Positions 62,426 through 64,000 of a stretch of DNA of 64,000 nucleotides are shown piece after piece (positions within the stretch are counted from its first letter, which is position 1; the number at the start of each line of letters is the position of its first letter). The notes below the pieces were generated by a model. That model worked only from the letters and a program-made list of their open reading frames with translations, searched no databases and was not told where the DNA came from. The position numbers were made by a program, and so were the translations under genes. The stretch is taken from contig JAQTYU010000002.1 in assembly GCA_028688145.1 (NCBI GenBank), positions 62,001-126,000 of the forward strand, read 5' to 3'. This stretch comes from Thiotrichaceae bacterium (GTDB taxonomy: Bacteria > Pseudomonadota > Gammaproteobacteria > Beggiatoales > Beggiatoaceae).

Positions 62426-64000
62426 ATGGAAACGTGGACGCAAGTCTATGCACCGTTGAATAATAACTTGTGGTTATCTGCTACTGTTGCCTTAATTCCG
62501 ATATTATTCTTCTTTATCTCATTAGCTGTATTTCGTATGAAAGGCTATCTTGCAGGAACAATCACGGTTTTCCTCGCAATCTTAGTTTCTATTTTTATGT
62601 ATCAAATGCCCGTAAAAATGGCTGTAGCTGCCACAGCTTATGGTTTTGCTTATGGTTTATGGCCGATTGCATGGATTATCGTCACTGCCGTATTTTTATA
62701 TAAAATTACGGTCAAAATGGGACAGTTTGAAATCATTCGAGCCTCCGTGCTGTCCATCACCGCTGACCAACGTTTGCAAATGGTGCTGGTGGGGTTTTCC
62801 TTTGGCGCGTTTTTAGAAGGGGCTGCGGGCTTTGGCGCACCTGTCGCAATCACTGCCGCCTTGCTGGTGGGTTTGGGATTTAATCCACTCTATGCCGCAG
62901 GTTTATGCCTCATCGCCAACACCGCACCTGTCGCCTTCGGGGCAATGGGGATTCCTATCACGGTCGCGGGTAAAGTCACTGGTTTAGACCCGTTTCAAAT
63001 CGGACAAATGGCAGGGCGACAATTGCCGCTGTTATCCTTATTCGTGCCGTTTTGGATTGTGTACATCATGGACGGAATGCGTGGGGTGCGCGAAACGTGG
63101 CCCGGCATTTTAGTCGCCGCTGCTGCATTTGCCATTACTCAATTTTTCACCTCGAATTATATCGGCCCAGAATTGCCTGATATTACCTCCGCTTTGGTGA
63201 GTTTGATTGCTCTTGCAGTGTTCCTGAAAGTTTGGCAACCCAAACATATTTTTACCTTCACCAATGGTAATCAAGGCACAACCGCCGCTCACGACCCCAC
63301 AATTGACCGTTCTAGCGGTTATAGCATGGGGGAAATTTTTAAAGCATGGTCACCGTTCATTGTGCTGACGATTATGGTGACGATATGGAGTATTAAGCCA
63401 TTCAAAGACTTATTTGCAAAAGGGGGGCTGTTAGAAAGCACTATTCTGAAATTCCACATCCCTTATTTGGATAATTTGGTGATTAAAGTCGCCCCGATTG
63501 TTTCCAAGCCTACGCCTTATGAGGCTTTGTATAAATTAGATTGGCTTGCAGCAACAGGAACTGCGATTTTTATTTCTGCGATTATTAGTATGATTATTTT
63601 GCGGATGGATTTGAAAAGCTTTGTCCAAACTTTTACAGAAACCATTGCGGAATTAATTAAACCCATTTTCACGATTGGTATGGTGTTGGGATTTGCATTC
63701 ATCGCCAATTATTCAGGCATGTCTTCAACTTTAGGTTTGGCGTTTGCAGCAACGGGTTCATTTTTCCCCTTCTTCTCACCCTTCTTGGGTTGGCTGGGGG
63801 TATTTTTGACGGGGTCTGACACATCGAGTAATGCCTTGTTTGGGAATTTGCAAAGTGTGACCGCTAAACAAATCGGTGTAGACCCAATTTTGATGGTCGC
63901 TGCAAATACCACGGGTGGGGTCACGGGCAAAATGATTTCACCGCAATCTATCGCAGTGGCGTGTGCAGCAACGGGTTTGGTGGGGAAAGAATCGGATTTA
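62426..64000 (+). CDS. lctP: L-lactate permease, N-terminal part (3' end outside window)
   Basis: Proton-linked carrier of L-lactate (also glycolate) in the inner membrane. 525 codons of an expected 550-600 are present. Starts [14 protein letters not shown] with AAGGAG nine bases upstream; many transmembrane segments follow, with the conserved [45 protein letters not shown] and [19 protein letters not shown] motifs of the LctP family. The frame is open at the window edge. Import of lactate fits an organism using organic acids, alongside ppdK and ppc. Confidence 0.95.
   Translation, partial: METWTQVYAPLNNNLWLSATVALIPILFFFISLAVFRMKGYLAGTITVFLAILVSIFMYQMPVKMAVAATAYGFAYGLWPIAWIIVTAVFLYKITVKMGQFEIIRASVLSITADQRLQMVLVGFSFGAFLEGAAGFGAPVAITAALLVGLGFNPLYAAGLCLIANTAPVAFGAMGIPITVAGKVTGLDPFQIGQMAGRQLPLLSLFVPFWIVYIMDGMRGVRETWPGILVAAAAFAITQFFTSNYIGPELPDITSALVSLIALAVFLKVWQPKHIFTFTNGNQGTTAAHDPTIDRSSGYSMGEIFKAWSPFIVLTIMVTIWSIKPFKDLFAKGGLLESTILKFHIPYLDNLVIKVAPIVSKPTPYEALYKLDWLAATGTAIFISAIISMIILRMDLKSFVQTFTETIAELIKPIFTIGMVLGFAFIANYSGMSSTLGLAFAATGSFFPFFSPFLGWLGVFLTGSDTSSNALFGNLQSVTAKQIGVDPILMVAANTTGGVTGKMISPQSIAVACAATGLVGKESDL

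Overview
The window reads as the chromosome of a gammaproteobacterium, most likely a Thiotrichales/Beggiatoa-like sulfur bacterium. This is inferred from gene content and order (holB-pilZ, lysC-csrA, grpE-dnaK, pilGHIJ with a ChpA kinase, a Thiobacillus-type GshA) and from intergenic spaces packed with short GC-box palindromes and MITE-like inverted repeats. No rRNA, tRNA, CRISPR array, transposase gene or prophage was seen. The window begins inside adk and ends inside a lactate permease gene (lctP).

Layout: 1-7.5 kb carries adk (partial), mltF, fabI, a MaoC-phosphate acetyltransferase fusion, a DUF3422 protein and metF. 7.9-13.8 kb (minus strand) carries ppc, dnaK and grpE, with a sigma-32-type promoter before grpE. 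14.5-18.8 kb is an unusual export-like set: a DUF3467 protein, a GAF/HlyD membrane-fusion protein and a PqqD-M50 protease-HlyD protein. 19.3-21.1 kb has holB and pilZ with a tandem duplication of the holB tail plus pilZ. 21.4-31.4 kb is a complete assimilatory nitrate regulon: sigma-54 promoter, nasT (ANTAR regulator), an ANTAR-type antitermination leader, nrtA-nrtB-nrtD, nirB-nirD and nasA. 31.6-33.2 kb is lysC-csrA. 33.6-36.2 kb encodes two parts of a metal-type tripartite efflux system, with no pump beside them. 36.4-43.4 kb is mixed: an HEACH-motif protein, a histone-deacetylase-family enzyme, ppdK, an AT-rich TIR-domain gene and an SH3 protein. 43.5-47.3 kb (minus strand) has a TonB-dependent receptor and gshA. 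48.4-58.2 kb is the type IV pilus chemosensory operon pilG-pilH-pilI-pilJ, a FimL-like gene, chpA and chpC. 58.3-64 kb has an aldo/keto reductase, a zinc alcohol dehydrogenase divergent from a LysR regulator, a DUF2892 protein and the start of lctP.

How the parts work together: the nitrogen block can be read end to end. Sigma-54 (nitrogen limitation) would raise NasT, and NasT would bind the leader RNA upstream of nrtA and prevent a terminator, so the uptake and reduction genes are read. PilZ and the Pil-Chp operon both serve twitching motility. Ppc and PpdK sit on the PEP/pyruvate/oxaloacetate node. The least explained items are the TIR protein (possible phage defence), the GAF-HlyD / PqqD-M50-HlyD pair, and the duplicated pilZ. 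All calls come from reading the sequence; no database search was run.
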